Program-made: the position numbers and the translations under genes
Notes under the pieces: model-generated
What the model saw: the letters and a program-made list of their open reading frames with translations, nothing else
What the model was told of the DNA's origin: nothing
Database searches by the model: none
Assembly (NCBI GenBank): GCA_028671895.1
Contig: CM053794.1
Span: 20,198,501 to 20,262,500, forward strand
Length of the DNA: 64,000 nucleotides
Direction: 5' to 3'
DNA from: Oenanthe sinensis
Taxonomy: Eukaryota; Streptophyta; Magnoliopsida; Apiales; Apiaceae
Shown here: positions 21,506-33,590 of the stretch, in pieces
How positions within the stretch are numbered: the first letter of the stretch is position 1
How the letters are laid out: each line of letters starts with the position of its first letter

Positions 21506-24082
21506 TTAGTATCTATGCCCTACAACCACAAAGTGATTAAGGTTTCTTTGGAACCCAAACTTGTTTGGGTCCAAGAAATTTAAAGGTTCTTTTGCAGATG
21601 ATGTAATAGGTTCAGTTTTCATATCTTTAAGTTCTAATTTGACTGAACTCGAATCAAGTTCCTTTGCCTTGACAGATTTGTCTTTTGGCTTAGGAGATTG
21701 AGTTTCCTTCCTAACCTTAGGAGGACTAGCAGTCTTTGCCCTTACCTTTTTCTTATTCATGTTTCTTTCTATGCCTATGCAATTACTAGAAGTAGATGCA
21801 TTCATCAAATTGAAATAAGCATGCATAATATTTAAAGCACATGGCATACATCCAGTAATACCACAAGCCAAATGAGAACTATTCATGCTAAACATGTTCT
21901 GCACAACAGGAATATTAGATTATACTTTAACCTTATTACATGCATGACTAAGGTGTCCAACAGAATTGTAATTAGTACACAATTTCCTAGGTGCAGTGGG
22001 TGCAGGTGTAGCAGAATTAGCAATTTTAACACCTACTTTCCCATTCCTATTACTCTTTGACTTGTTCTTGTTACCACCAAATTCAGTTTTAGCAGATTCA
22101 GTTTTAACTGGCTCATTAGGTGTAACTTCTTCTACATTATTTTCCTCAACTTCTTTCTCTTTTAACTTATCCTCAATAAGCATTTCTTGTTTCCATACGA
22201 TAATATCTTCGTCTAAGGGTTCTGAGAGTGGGAGCTTAAAGATAGGATTACTACTCTTCTTAATGACAAAAGGAACATTTTCATTTTCTAATAGAATGGT
22301 ACTAGAAGCATTGAAAGTTACATTCTTTTTATCCTTTTTCTTTTTCCTTTTATGTTCATCGTAGTCAAAGCCTATACATGTCTTATTATCTAAGCTCTGC
22401 TTATCCAATATGTCTTTAGCAATATTAGCTGAGTTCTTAAAAGCTTCCAATTTTAACTCTAGCTCAGAAATCTTAGCCATAAGTGCTGTCTCAACCTCTG
22501 CATTACAGTTAACCTTATTATCCAAATATTCATTTCTTTCCTTAAGGTTATTAACTGTGATTCCTACAAGCTCTAGTTGTTCCTTTCCAGATTCTAGATT
22601 TTTAATCTTCGCAACTAGTCTAGAATTTTCTCCTTCAGAAGCTAGCATGCTTGTATGAATGTTAAACATCTCTATACTCAAGTCATTAACAGTATTTTTA
22701 TATTCAGATAGAGACATATCTACAGTGGTGAGAATAGATACCTGTGATGATGATGGAGATTGTTTTGAAGTGTCTGCCATTAATGCAAGATTTCCATATT
22801 CTTCTTCTTCAGAATCTGTGTCATCCCAGTTTCTACCTTCAACAATGTAAGCCTTGCCTTGTTTTGCAACCAAAGCATCCAATCTCTGTTTCAACTTCTC
22901 ATTCTCCCTTTTCAACTCATCATAGCTTTTCTGCTCAATGAACTCTTCTTCTCATAAACCTTCTTATCTTTTGCTTGTCTTAGTTTCTTACATTCAGTGG
23001 CGAAATGCCCTAGTTCATTACAGTTGTAGCACCGGAACTTACTACGGTCTACCATGTTTGACTTGTAACCACCTCTTGAGTTGGATCCCGAAAATGATCC
23101 TGTTTTCTGAAATCTGCTACCAAAACTTTTCTTTTACTTGGGATTCCTTCTGAATCTTATATGCTTGAAATGCCCTGCCAAGTACGCCATAGATTTGTCT
23201 TCCAATCTCATCAAGCTCTTCCAATGTATAAAAATCATCTTCCTCTTCAGCTTGTGATTCTGTAGCCATTTCAGCTTCAATGATCAATTCTCCACCAATC
23301 TTGGTTTCAACGACCTTTGCTTCAGAAGTTTTAACTTCATCTGCCACAAGAGCTGTGGTCTTCATTAGTGCTGCACTCTTACTGTCCACCGAGCCGGAAC
23401 CATAGATAATCAACCTCTGTTCTTGTTCCATTTCATAAGTCTTCAATTTTCCATATAGCTTTTCAAGGGGCATGACATTGAAGTTGTCCCTTTCTCTAAT
23501 TGAAGAAACTTTATGCTCAACATGATGTGGAATAGTCAACATAAACTTCCTGTTCGTTTCCCTTAACGGATAGTTCTTCCCCTGGATACTCAACTCATTT
23601 AATAATTTATTATATCGCTCAAAGACTTGAGTGATTGTTTCTCCAGGAGTAGATTTGAATGCTTCATATCTTGATGTCAGTATATCCAACCGGTTCTCTT
23701 TTACTTCTTCTGTTCCTTCCATAATCAGTTCGATGGTTTCCCACATGTGCTTTCCAGATATACAATTTAGAATTTGATGGCACATGTCTTCATCCATTGA
23801 GTCAACAATAATCAACTGAAGGCCTGTGTCCAATGCAACAATTTCTTTCTCTGTATCGGTGAACTCTGTAGAATCCTTTGGAGTAGACCTTTGAGGAACT
23901 CATACTCCGTCCACTGTAGATTCAGGAATCATCTTCATTGGTACAAACGGTCCGTTCTCTAAGATACTCATGTACAACAGATTTGCTGCCTTAATAAACA
24001 GGGTCATCTTCTTTTTCCAGAGATTATAATTCACTCTATCAAACTGAGGAACCTTAATACTTCCTACTTTCTGAGAACTCAT
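21506..24082 (-). pseudogene. inner element gag
   Basis: A single frame from ATG at 24082 to 21506, interrupted by in-frame stops (near 23900, 23117, 22915 and 21920). The N-terminal capsid-like UBN2/DUF4219 region is at 24082-23400 (QFDRVNYNLWKKKM, ISGKHMWETIE, VFERYNKLLNEL). Next is a CCHC knuckle, CYNCNELGHFATEC, near 23000. A long coiled coil with heptads follows (22915-22370), then a basic tail with a second degenerate knuckle, CTNYNSVGHLSHAC, near 21940. Coiled-coil Gag with two knuckles is typical of Sireviruses. It packages RNA into particles. Confidence 0.88.
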
Positions 24083-24224
24083 GATATTGAACTTTTCAAA
24101 ACTATTTAAAGTTCAAAAAATTTCTAAGTGAAATATTTTGAAAATTAAAAAATTCACGAAAAATTCTAGAAGCTTAATACTGAAGTCCGAACAATAGATC
24201 CTGATTTGTAAACTCAATCAGTAA

Positions 24225-24236
24225 GCTCTGATACCA
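24225..24236 (-). other. primer-binding site of inner element (initiator Met tRNA)
   Basis: On the minus strand, TGGTATCAGAGC starts two bases after the CA end of the 5' LTR. This is the plant copia sequence complementary to the 3' end of initiator methionine tRNA, where minus-strand DNA synthesis begins. Confidence 0.93.
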
Positions 24237-24238
24237 AT

Positions 24239-25378
24239 TGTTAGTCCCAAATATCGTAGAAGGGGGGTTGAATACGATATTGTCCAATTTATAAAATATT
24301 TGCGGAATGATTTGTTATGGACTAGTTGACAGTTCGAACAGATATTAAATCAAACACAAGGTATGCACACAGTTAACACAAACACAGTTCGTTCGGGGAA
24401 TATATCGTTTTATTAATATAAACCACGAAGGTGCTACACAAATCTAATCCGTAGATTAGCTTCAACTGATTCACTAGTACAGTTACAATACAACAACAAC
24501 AATCAATACGAACAATAATTATGACACTAGCTCAAACAACGTTAATGGCTTCTCTGTGTCTCTCTTCTTTGCTCTGTATGTTTTCTCTTTGTAACTGAAT
24601 GAATTGTACTCACAAAGGCTTGGCTTTGCTGCTTTATTGTGTAGGCTTTTTCAATCTTCTACGTGGCCTTCTGAGAACCAAGTAAATAGATTGCTTCTCA
24701 CTTCTTGAATTAACAACCGTCGAGACATTTGATTTATAACCATCGGTGAGTCTGTTGATAACCGTCGAGATTGAAATAAATCACTTAAAACAATTCTGCT
24801 CAAGGATATCAATGATAGGTGGCATGCTGTGACTGGCTGTAGATTAAACAATCTTAAACCTCAACTAACGAAGTGCCATAACTATCGAGACTTAACCGTC
24901 GATGGAATAAATAATCTGGATATTTATCTGAGTACCTTAACTATCGAGATGCTGTAACCGTCGATCAATTTAGACGAGACAGTCAAACCCAACTATCAGT
25001 TATAACTATCGACTCAAAATAATTATTAAAACCATAACCGTCGAGAGAAATGGAATTAATAATATATCAAAAGTGCTAACCGTCGAGATGCTGTAATTCA
25101 CTGGAATCCCTTGACTTCTCTATTTTAAAACCTCTGACATCTTCTGAACCTCTGAAACACTACATCTTTATTCTTCACTAAGGCTTGAACATGTTAATGA
25201 ACTTCTTTCAGTGATCTTCAATGTCTTCAAAGCTTCATCTAATATTTTGGTCTTTTGTATTCAACTTATAAATGATTCGTAGTCGATTCTGTGCTTCATT
25301 TTAATATAAGTTACCAACCATCAGTGTTGAGTTAGTTTCCTCGGTTACATGTTACGTTACGTTACATTATGCTTTACA
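24239..25378 (-). repeat. 5' LTR of inner retrotransposon (1140 bp, 385-bp deletion)
   Basis: Nearly identical to 11237-12761 but lacks the segment equal to 12089-12473. The flanks read ...gagatg then ctgtaattcac. The length difference (1525 versus 1140) equals the missing segment exactly. It carries the same aaccgtcgag/aactatcgag cluster, reduced by the deletion. Confidence 0.93.
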
Positions 25379-27722
25379 CATGTTAAAGCAAATACTCAGC
25401 AAATTCATTTTACATGAAATGCAATCAAAAACACCACAGTGAGATACTTGTTTTTTCTTTAAAGGCATGCTATATAAATTTCCATTAATAGAGTTAACAT
25501 TCTTGACACTAGACTTGTTTTTGTTGCAGACATGAGTTAGATGACTAGAAGACCCACAATTGTTGCACAATTTTCTAGGCGCATTAGAAATATAGCCATA
25601 ATTGTTCTTCTTATTTATTCCTAGTTTTCCATTTCTATTCTTCTTGGTATTCATGATGGTATGTTTAGAGGTTACTGTCATACTAGTGTTGACATTAGAT
25701 TTAGATGGAGTTGTCATGATAGTAAGATTTGATCTTATAGTCTTGACAGCATCTTCTGAACTTACTGTCTTTCCAGTGTTGATAGCATCTTTTAAACTCT
25801 TGTTACTATCAAGATCAAAACTAATTGTCTTGGGGATTTTGACAATGTCTTTTTCCTTAAGGGACTTAGTGATAACTTCATTGTCCTCATCATCTAGTTC
25901 TTATTTAAACATTAATGCTTCTTCATCAAATTCAAATTCTGTCTTTTTAAATAGGGGATTCATAACTTTCTTTAGAATGGAAGGTTTGACAGTATGTTTG
26001 ATGTCTTCCTCTATAGTAGGTTTCTTATCATTTTTCTTCTCATAATTAAACCCTATACCTATCTTTTAATTTTCAGTATTATCATCATGGTATGATTTTA
26101 ACAAGGAAGAAGAATTCTTGTAAGCCTTGATTTTGAGTTCATTCTCAAAAATCTATTTTTTGAGAAATTCCTCAATCTGGGAAGCACAAACTACCTTATT
26201 TTTAAGAATCTAATTTTCTTATTGCAAGGACTCAAAAGCATTCTGCTTAAATTCTAGTTCATGATTCTTAATTCTTAATAACTCAATAACTCAGTTTGAC
26301 AATCTCCTCATTAGCAGCTAGCATGCTTGTGTGTATATTGAAAATTTCAGAACTTAAATTTCCAACAGTTTTCTTATACTGAGATGTAGTCATATCAACA
26401 ATAGTAAGAATGGGTACATGATTTGATGAAGTGGGAGAACCCTCTCCAGATTTTAGAAAGAAAGTGAGATTTTCATATTCTTCCTCCTCTTCATCAACAG
26501 AATCTTCCCAACACGTGCCTTCAGCCACAAAAGCCCATCTTTGTTGCTTTTTGAGCAAGGCATCATACTTTTCTTTGAGTTCCTCATAATCACCATCATT
26601 CTTTCTCACTTGTTTTGGCTTTTTGCATTTTGTAGAAAAATGCCTCATTTCATTGCAGTTGTAACACCTTATCTTGGATCTATCCACCATACCTATTTCG
26701 TATCCACCTTTACCACTTCCTCCAGGTTTTGAAGTATTTGACTTGTTGAACCTGGAGCTTTGTCATCTGGGTTTGAAAGCTTTGTTCTTCTTGAATCTCA
26801 GAATGAAGAACTTCCTTGCCATGTAGGCCATTGTTTTATTTTCCATGTTATTCAGTTCATCCAAAGTATAGAACTCATCTTCACCACCTTCCTTGAGTTC
26901 AAGAGTCATACTTTCATCTTCATATGTGACTTCTTCAATCTTGATTTTCTGTTGATGTTGAGACTCCTAGAGCTGTAACATCTTTGGATATTGAGCTACT
27001 AGAGCATTTGATGTGTTGGTCATTTTCCCTCTTTAGCTAGATTAAATAGCTCTCTTTTGTAACAGTTCTAGCTCATATGTTTTGAGTATGCCATACAAGG
27101 TTTCAAGAGATACTTTAGTCATATCTCTTCCTTCCCTTATAGTAGTCACCTTGTGCTCCAAATGCTCTGGAAGTGTCAACATGAATTTTATGTTGACTTC
27201 CTTTTTGTCATAGAATTTTCCATGCAGCTACAGGTCATTTATCAAACTGTTGAACCTCTCAAACATCTCAGTCAACCCTTCACTTGGTTTGGCCATAAAA
27301 GCCTCATACTGAGACACCAATATTTGTCTTTGATTGTCCTTCACCTCTTCTATTCCTTCATAGAGTACATCAATGGTTTCCCATATTTGCTTGGCACTGG
27401 TTCAGTTAACAATTTTGTTTTACATGACATTGTCAAGTGCTTCTATAATAATAAATTGCAAGCAGTCATCTAGAGATACTTTTTCTTTTTCAGTGTCATT
27501 GTACTCTGAAACTTTTTTAGGAACCTAGCAGGGTGGTATTGTTTCACCATCTACTGTAGTTTCAGGTACATATGTTTGAGAAATAAAAGGACCATTTTCC
27601 AGAATTTCAGGGTAAAGTGGGTTGGTTGTCTTTATGAACAACATCATTTTTCATTTCCAAAGGTTGTAGTGTTCTTTGTCAAAAGTGAGTATTTTTATGA
27701 TGCTTACTTTCTGTGCACTCAT
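25379..27722 (-). pseudogene. outer element gag (upstream piece)
   Basis: Starts at ATG 27722 with an N-terminal region resembling the inner Gag (phrases such as FDKEHYNLWK and ISQTYVPETTVDG are readable but interrupted by stops and indels). A first CCHC knuckle, CYNCNEMRHFSTKC, lies near 26650 and a coiled-coil stretch follows. A second knuckle, CNNCGSSSHLTHVC, is in 25717-25367. Compared with the inner Gag it is far more decayed. The inner element interrupts it at 25379. Capsid role as for Ty1/copia Gag. Confidence 0.8.
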
Positions 27723-27759
27723 GTTTAGACCTTTTCAGGTTATGTATGTCTAACCTGCT

Positions 27760-27771
27760 GCTCTGATACCA
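27760..27771 (-). other. primer-binding site of outer element (initiator Met tRNA)
   Basis: TGGTATCAGAGC on the minus strand, two bases from the 5' LTR end. It is identical to the inner element's site and confirms orientation. Confidence 0.93.
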
Positions 27772-27773
27772 GC

Positions 27774-28970
27774 TGTTAAACATTATGAGTGTTGCAGAAG
27801 GGGGGTTGAATGCAACTTACAAAATAATTACTTTTCTTGCTAATAACAAATAAGATAGTAATACTAGTAAGTGTGTAATGCAAACATACTTAAGCAAACA
27901 TATGAAGACAGGTGGTTTAACTTCAAAAAAATAATTTTATTATTTTTTTGTTTGCTACAACTTATTGGAAAATAATTCCAGCTATAAAGAAACAAGATCA
28001 AATGATTTGCTAATGTTTTTTGCTTGAGAGAAAACATAGCTCAGTTGCATAAGGGAAAGTATTTGTGAGATATGTGTATTTATACTGAAACACATATCCC
28101 AATTACAAGTGTACTTTCCTTTGTTCCTAGAACAAAGCTTAAAATAGAAACTTTGTTTTTCTATTTAAATTTATCTTCATTCTATTTGTAGATAAAGCAG
28201 CTATGAGATATGCAGAAATCTTTGATTCTTTAAGCATGCTTTACCTTTTGCTTGAATTCTTCCAAGTTGCAGTAGTAGACTTGACATGCTAGATAGTAAT
28301 GTCAAAATCATTCCTTGTATTTTCACTATCTAGTCTGCTACCTGAAATAGACTGTCATCTTCACTAAAATGTTACTATCAACCTTTAACTTCCCTTTGGT
28401 GATAGTATCTTCGGCTTCACATACTTTACTGTCAAGCTTGATAGTCCATGAAACATGCTGTCTTCCAAAGATGCTATCAACTATCCCCGCTAATGTTGAT
28501 GTCAACTATCCTCGCCACAGTTGCTGTCAGTAAAACTTGCTGTCTTCAAATCTTCATTCTCCGTCAAGTTACTGTCAATGGAATAGTTGTTGTTAGTAAT
28601 ACTTGTTGTCTTTAAATCTTCATTCTCCGCCAAGTTTACTGTCAATGGAATAGCTGATATCATATGTTCCAATTGTGTTGTCACTTGTAATGTACTGTAA
28701 TAGGCTTGAGTACTTGAAATGCTGTTGTTTAAGTTTTGAATCATGTTGTGCATGAACACTTAGTGAACTTCTACTACATGACTCATGTTTATTTTTTTTA
28801 TACAAGACAGTAACTTTCAAATGTACTATCACTTAACTAATACTTTTCAAATGTACCGTTTACAAATAACTACTGACTATACTGTCAAGATACATATTAC
28901 AGTAAGTTTTACTTAACTTAATTAACCTTAAAACTAAGTACATTAGTTGATTACACCACAATCCCTAATA
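27774..28970 (-). repeat. 5' LTR of outer retrotransposon (1197 bp)
   Basis: Matches the 3' LTR at 2407-3605 along its whole length with substitutions and small indels. It starts tgttaaaca and ends ctaata on the plus strand, the last bases being changed from the ctaaca of the other copy. The ctgtcaa-type motifs are conserved in both copies. Confidence 0.93.
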
Positions 28971-29560
28971 GATTATATCTATTGTACCATTTAAATTTAA
29001 TTATTTAATCATATTAATGTAATATTTTTAATTATCTACACTTTAAGTATATGTACATTTTCAATGAAAAAGATAGATACACAAATTTATAATATTTACT
29101 AATAGAGGAAAAAATTTAATTATATATAATAGTATCAAATATAATATAAATTTAATCATTTTCAAACTTTTCCAATTTGTTTTAAATGATTAGTATATTA
29201 CAATCAACATATATAATTTTACTAATTATTATCTTAATTTTAAAATCATTACAAAGTTAATCGTAATATATATAGTCAATATTTTAACTATATACGTATT
29301 ACAACTGATTTTATCGATTTTAAGATATCATAATGATTTGTTTATCTATATAATATATTAACATCCTTATTTCATACATATGAATTTATTTTTTATACAT
29401 TAATCATACAAGTGTGAGTTAATAAAATTTCTACTATGTTAAAAAAATATAAATAAGGAATTAATATAAATTATATTTATTTAAAATTTTGATGTACAAA
29501 AATATTTACTTTTAATAAATTTTAATTTAATAATCGAAATTATAAAATTATACATATCAG
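28971..29560 (+). repeat. right part of the interrupted Helitron-like repeat
   Basis: After the gatta duplication the sequence matches about 42620-43190 closely in order (ctattgtaccatttaaattt, gattacaatcaacatat-like and taatcatacaagtgtga phrases). It has no gene. The hairpin and ctag end seen at 43203-43229 are not found here, so the 3' end is missing or decayed. Confidence 0.6.
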
Positions 29561-29579
29561 ACTTAGGAAGGTGTATAAA

Positions 29580-31687
29580 CAAATAGGAAGGAGAAAGTAC
29601 AAGTTGGAGATAGAGTTAATGTATCTAAACTTGTGTTCCCAAAGCACAGGGACCGTCTCATCACTTACAATGACCGCAATCGTCCCGTACGTATCAGACG
29701 AATCTTGTTGATTTCATATTCTTATTATTTTACTTGTGTGATGATAGTGTATATACGGTATAACCTCGATATATTAATAATCGATAAATTATTAATTAAT
29801 TTTTTAATGTATGCTAAATCTTGATAAATTAATAATCTCGATAAAATTTACTTTTCATTGTGTTATTTTTTTTGGAATAATTAGGCCTTACAAATGAGTA
29901 TCTGTCGTGTGAGTCGGAGTCTATGTTCAGTGTGTGTCTGTGTTCCTCCGTTTGTTTAGTTTTTCCTTTTTTTGTGTCTAGGTCCAGGCTAAGCACCTGC
30001 AAGGTAAATTTATTATTTTGCATTTCTTGCCACTATTCCCTTGGTCTGGCATTGGTTACCGTACTCATAAGCATGCAACAACATGCTTGGGGGATATATA
30101 CAACGCGTTACAGCCTCAAGCTTGTCTCGAGGTCATGTTTGTCGCTGTTAAACTTGATAAAGTTGGACTAGAATTACACAATTCTCATCTCGAGGAATAT
30201 TTTGAACAACATTTCTCCTTCATGCCTTGGACTGTCATCCGCTTCAATGATATCAAGTCCAGGGAGTATTTGGAGGCTACATTTCCCGTCTCTGACTTTA
30301 TCAAAAGCAAACCCGTCTCAGTTGTCATTGATCCCACAGGCATGGTTTTGAAACTTAATGCTATACAAACCTTTCACTCGTTGGAGCTCGGGGTTTTCCT
30401 TTCACCAAGGTGAGGATTAAATGCCTTATATTGGAAAACATAGAGGCCTTGTACTCTCCCTCTGTTTCAAAACTTTTGGCCTCTGCTGAACGTAATTACG
30501 TCTTGGACAAAAATAAGCAGGTATTTATGTCGTGATCATCACAATATTATCAAATATTTATTATTTTGTTCTTTGAATAAAATATATTTGTCTGCTCCCA
30601 TGAACTCTGATTGTTGTCTATTCTTTACTCCTTTTAATAGAAGATACCTCTTGATAATCTTGATGACAAGGTCATAGCCTTGTATTTTTATGATGAAGAA
30701 CAAGATGATGATTTTTTAATCAACATCCAGAAGGCCTATGAACAGTTAGCTAAAGAGCATAACTTTGAAATCATGCTCGTTTACATTCACGACGCATTTC
30801 TTGCCTATGAACTTTCAAACGAAGAACTATTCTGGGAAAGATTAAGCAAGATGCCTTGGCTGGCACTCCCGTATAGAGACCCAATCTGTAAGAAGTTGCA
30901 GCAGAATTTAATTATCCTGGGGGTGTTGATAGTTCGTGGCCGGATCCTAGGCTTGAGATTATTGGACGGCATGGAAAATACACTGACCGTTATGGTGCTG
31001 ACATCTTTAACAACTATGGTATTTCAGCATTTCCATTCAGTCGCAGAACAGTTGTTAAGATGGAGGCTCGTATTATTAAAAATCTGAATCTGAAGCTGGA
31101 TATGTTCTGTAGTCCTGACACTTCTTTCATAAAAATTGCTCCACTGTGAGTTCTTTGGACATTCTTTTGCTTGGTTCTATGCTGACTCTCCTCTTGTGTT
31201 TGGAAGTATTTATGCCACTTTGCTTATTGTCTTTTCTATTCAAAACTTTACAGGTTTATACTGTTGAGTTGTCGCAACTTGCTGTGAAGAGAATTATGCT
31301 TATCGTTGAGCACATCTGGACAAAATTCCAAATTCTGCCAAGTTTTGGCGGAGGCTAAAATCAAGGCATCTCCAAATGAAGGGCACAGAAAATGAGTTTG
31401 AAGTGATCCACATCTGGGGAAAAGAGATGTCTTCATATTCCAGTCCCGTTGCACCAATGTCTGGTTTGATGCTTCCTATTCATCGGGGATCACGTGAAGA
31501 CCAGCTGATGTTACGTGTTTTCAGACAAGGTTTGGGACTCCTTGCTTTCGATAGTGATGGGAGGCTTGTGAGGAGAACAGTATCTCCTTCGATTGAAAGG
31601 GATAATTTTGATTTTCCCTTTTATGCTGGTAGTTTGGAAAAGGATTTCTCGAAGGAACTTAAAGATAGGTTCCATTGGTGGTACTAG
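29580..31687 (+). pseudogene. nucleoredoxin-like (thioredoxin-fold) pseudogene
   Basis: Readable modules in order: a first exon fragment (29607-29695) with KLVFPKHRDRLITYND; a first thioredoxin-like domain (30018-30413) with LEVMFVAVKLDK, EEYFEQHFSFMPW and PVSVVIDPTGMV; a second domain (30641-31140) with KVIALYFYDEE and LSKMPWLALPYRD; and a C-terminal part (31373-31687) with KGTENEFEVIHIWG. MPW and the xPVSxVIDPxG pattern fit plant nucleoredoxin/sieve-element-occlusion-type proteins. One-base frameshifts occur near 30390, 30907 and 31340. No upstream ATG is in frame, and no WCxxC active site is visible. Introns at 30521-30640 and about 31146-31254 have GT..AG borders. Confidence 0.7.
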
Positions 31688-33254
31688 AAGTATTAAGTAT
31701 GAGGCTTGGTAGAAAACTAATCTCAGAGTCTTATGTTTCTTTACTAGTCATTCTCCTTTCTGTACTTCCTTGGAACCCAGGTGGGCGATGGTGAAAATGT
31801 GTTTAATTTAATCTCTAGTACTTTTGTTATTATAAATCAACATAAAGACGTGCGGATTATCGTTTCTAATAGATTATTTAAGAGGTTGACATTAGAAGCT
31901 ACTGTACTTTGCTGAAACTCTTCAACTAATTTCTGGAGTTAGCTCATTGCACCCGGCCTTGATTGAGTGTAGGTCAAATCTATATTTAGAAGTTTAATAT
32001 GCGATAAACAAACAAGTTTATATTTATGATATAGAGCATTTCCAAGACACTAGATAATATCCTATGTTCTACAAAAACATCTATTATCACCCTGGTTACC
32101 AATCCTCCTGATTCTATTTGGTGCTAAATGTAGTAAATTTGTTTATGGATCGATTTATATTATAAGCAGAATGAATGAGCTTCTTGTAATTACTTCTGCT
32201 GTTGTTATAATGCTTTGTCCCTGTACTGGAGCACTGGAGCATTGTGAGAATGGAGGTAACAATAACATGGTGCTTATGCTTTTTTCTGGTCGTAAAAGGC
32301 ATATCAGACTTCCTAACATACTTCGGTTTGAACTTGCGTAGATATTTCGGTTGTGTCCTGATGTACCAAATCAGTTATTTTAGAAAAAATGTCTCAATTT
32401 AAGTATTGTTCTTTCAAAATTGCCAAAGTTTTTAGTGTCATTTGGAATTTAAGTTGAACTAAATACTCAGTCAAGGAGTCCGTTAACTGTGTAATGCGCT
32501 ATTGGTGATTGAGCACATAAACCAAAGGTCATTAAGACCTGAATCTAACTTCTGACACAACTGAAATTTTTGTTTGAGTTGATGTCCGGAAAGTAAGTAT
32601 ATTCTACTACAGTTCAAAAGGATGACAATTTGGCATGGGTTTTAGGTTCTTTGAATTTCTTTTGGATCTTAAGAAAAAGAAGAATCATCACGAATTTGAA
32701 GTTAGTCGTAGATAAGAGATTACATTTTGGGATCTAATTATACTGTAATTACAGAGTTGCCTGTTAGGATTTGTTAATGTCAGACAATTTTTTGTTTTCT
32801 CATCTGGGTTTTCGTTCAGTTTTTGTGAAACCTTGAAATGAGATATTTTAATCCATAGGCCAAGTTAATATAAATCGAAATCTGAAAAAATTGCTTAAAC
32901 TATTTCTAAATTGTTGATATATTTTGCTTGTACATTTGTGATCTTTTCTGTCCGATGTAATGGTTATGCTTCAATGTTGCTTTGCCTAATTGCCTTCATC
33001 ATATAAAGGTCTATTAACATGTGTACGCCTCAATCATGTGTTTCGTAATTAAAAATCGTGCTTATAACATGCAAGTTCTTGTAGGAAGTAAAGTTCTAAT
33101 TTACAAACTACTGGTATTTTGCTTAAGAATTGTCTGTAGAGGCCTGCATTATGCAAGGGAGGCATGCTATTTAATGAGGTAAGTATGTGCTTATAAGTTT
33201 GATTATGTTTTAATCGTTTCTTTATGTTCACCAAGTATGATATTCCAATCTCTT
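31688..33254. other. intergenic sequence, no gene seen
   Basis: Ordinary AT-rich sequence following the pseudogene. Only short ORFs in random frames occur; no repeat boundary, RNA gene or conserved motif was recognised. Confidence 0.4.
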
Positions 33255-33260
33255 AATGAC

Positions 33261-33590
33261 AGAACCCTGGCCAGGCCCGGCTCAATACATAAAGAGGCCC
33301 CGTGCTAGATGTGAATATTGGGCCCTAATTGTTAAAAAATACATAATGTATGTATACGATTCAAGCAGGTCGGTAATTGTAATTTCCGTAGTTTGAGGCT
33401 TGAAGCATTGCAAAATCGATTTTCTTAACTGATTTTGTAATCCCCAAATGGTGTTTTATTTCTCTGCAAGCAACGCTTATACATATATACTATAATTGGG
33501 CTATAAAAATGGGGGGCCCTAAAATTTTTGAGCCCTGTGCAGTTGGGCTGACTGCACAGGCTAATCACCGGGCCTGACCCTGGCTGTGAT
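33261..33590. repeat. MITE-like element with ggccaggcccgg ends
   Basis: The left end reads aaccctggccaggcccggctc; the right end in reverse reads acagccagggtcaggcccgg. The imperfect inverted ends enclose about 300 bp containing gggccc-rich blocks (33305-33330 and 33510-33575) around an AT-rich centre. No ORF is present. No clear target duplication was found, so superfamily is open. Confidence 0.5.

Larger units (their letters stand above)
11237..25378 (-). mobile_element. inner Ty1/copia Sirevirus-like LTR retrotransposon (near full length, defective)
   Basis: Minus-strand order: 5' LTR (25378-24239), primer-binding site, gag (24082-21506), protease-integrase-RT-RNase H (21495-18250), long third ORF (16669-12966), polypurine tract, 3' LTR (12761-11237). 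It is flanked by catgt duplications. The two LTRs differ by only about a dozen substitutions over their first 650 aligned bases by eye, plus one 385-bp gap. Inactivation is almost wholly by in-frame stops. It lies inside the Gag-protease junction of the outer element, so it is the younger insertion. Confidence 0.93.
2407..28970 (-). mobile_element. outer Ty1/copia Sirevirus-like LTR retrotransposon (defective)
   Basis: Read on the minus strand: 5' LTR (28970-27774), primer-binding site, gag, protease, integrase remnant, reverse transcriptase/RNase H remnant, a third ORF, polypurine tract and 3' LTR (3605-2407). The 5-bp target duplication gatta flanks it at 2402-2406 and 28971-28975. Gene order protease-integrase-RT is that of Ty1/copia. 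Long LTRs, a coiled-coil Gag with CCHC knuckles and the extra ORF fit the Sirevirus lineage. Without the inner insertion it would be about 12.4 kb. Loss of most integrase and the N-terminal half of RT makes it non-autonomous. The right-hand terminal dinucleotide reads ta instead of ca. Confidence 0.9.

Noticed and set aside
29580..31687. Sieve-element-occlusion gene instead of nucleoredoxin-like
   Set aside because: Some motifs (MPW, PVSxVIDPxG) fit both families, but the HRDRLITYND entry and the repeated MPWLALPYRD module fit nucleoredoxin-like proteins better. The call remains moderate.
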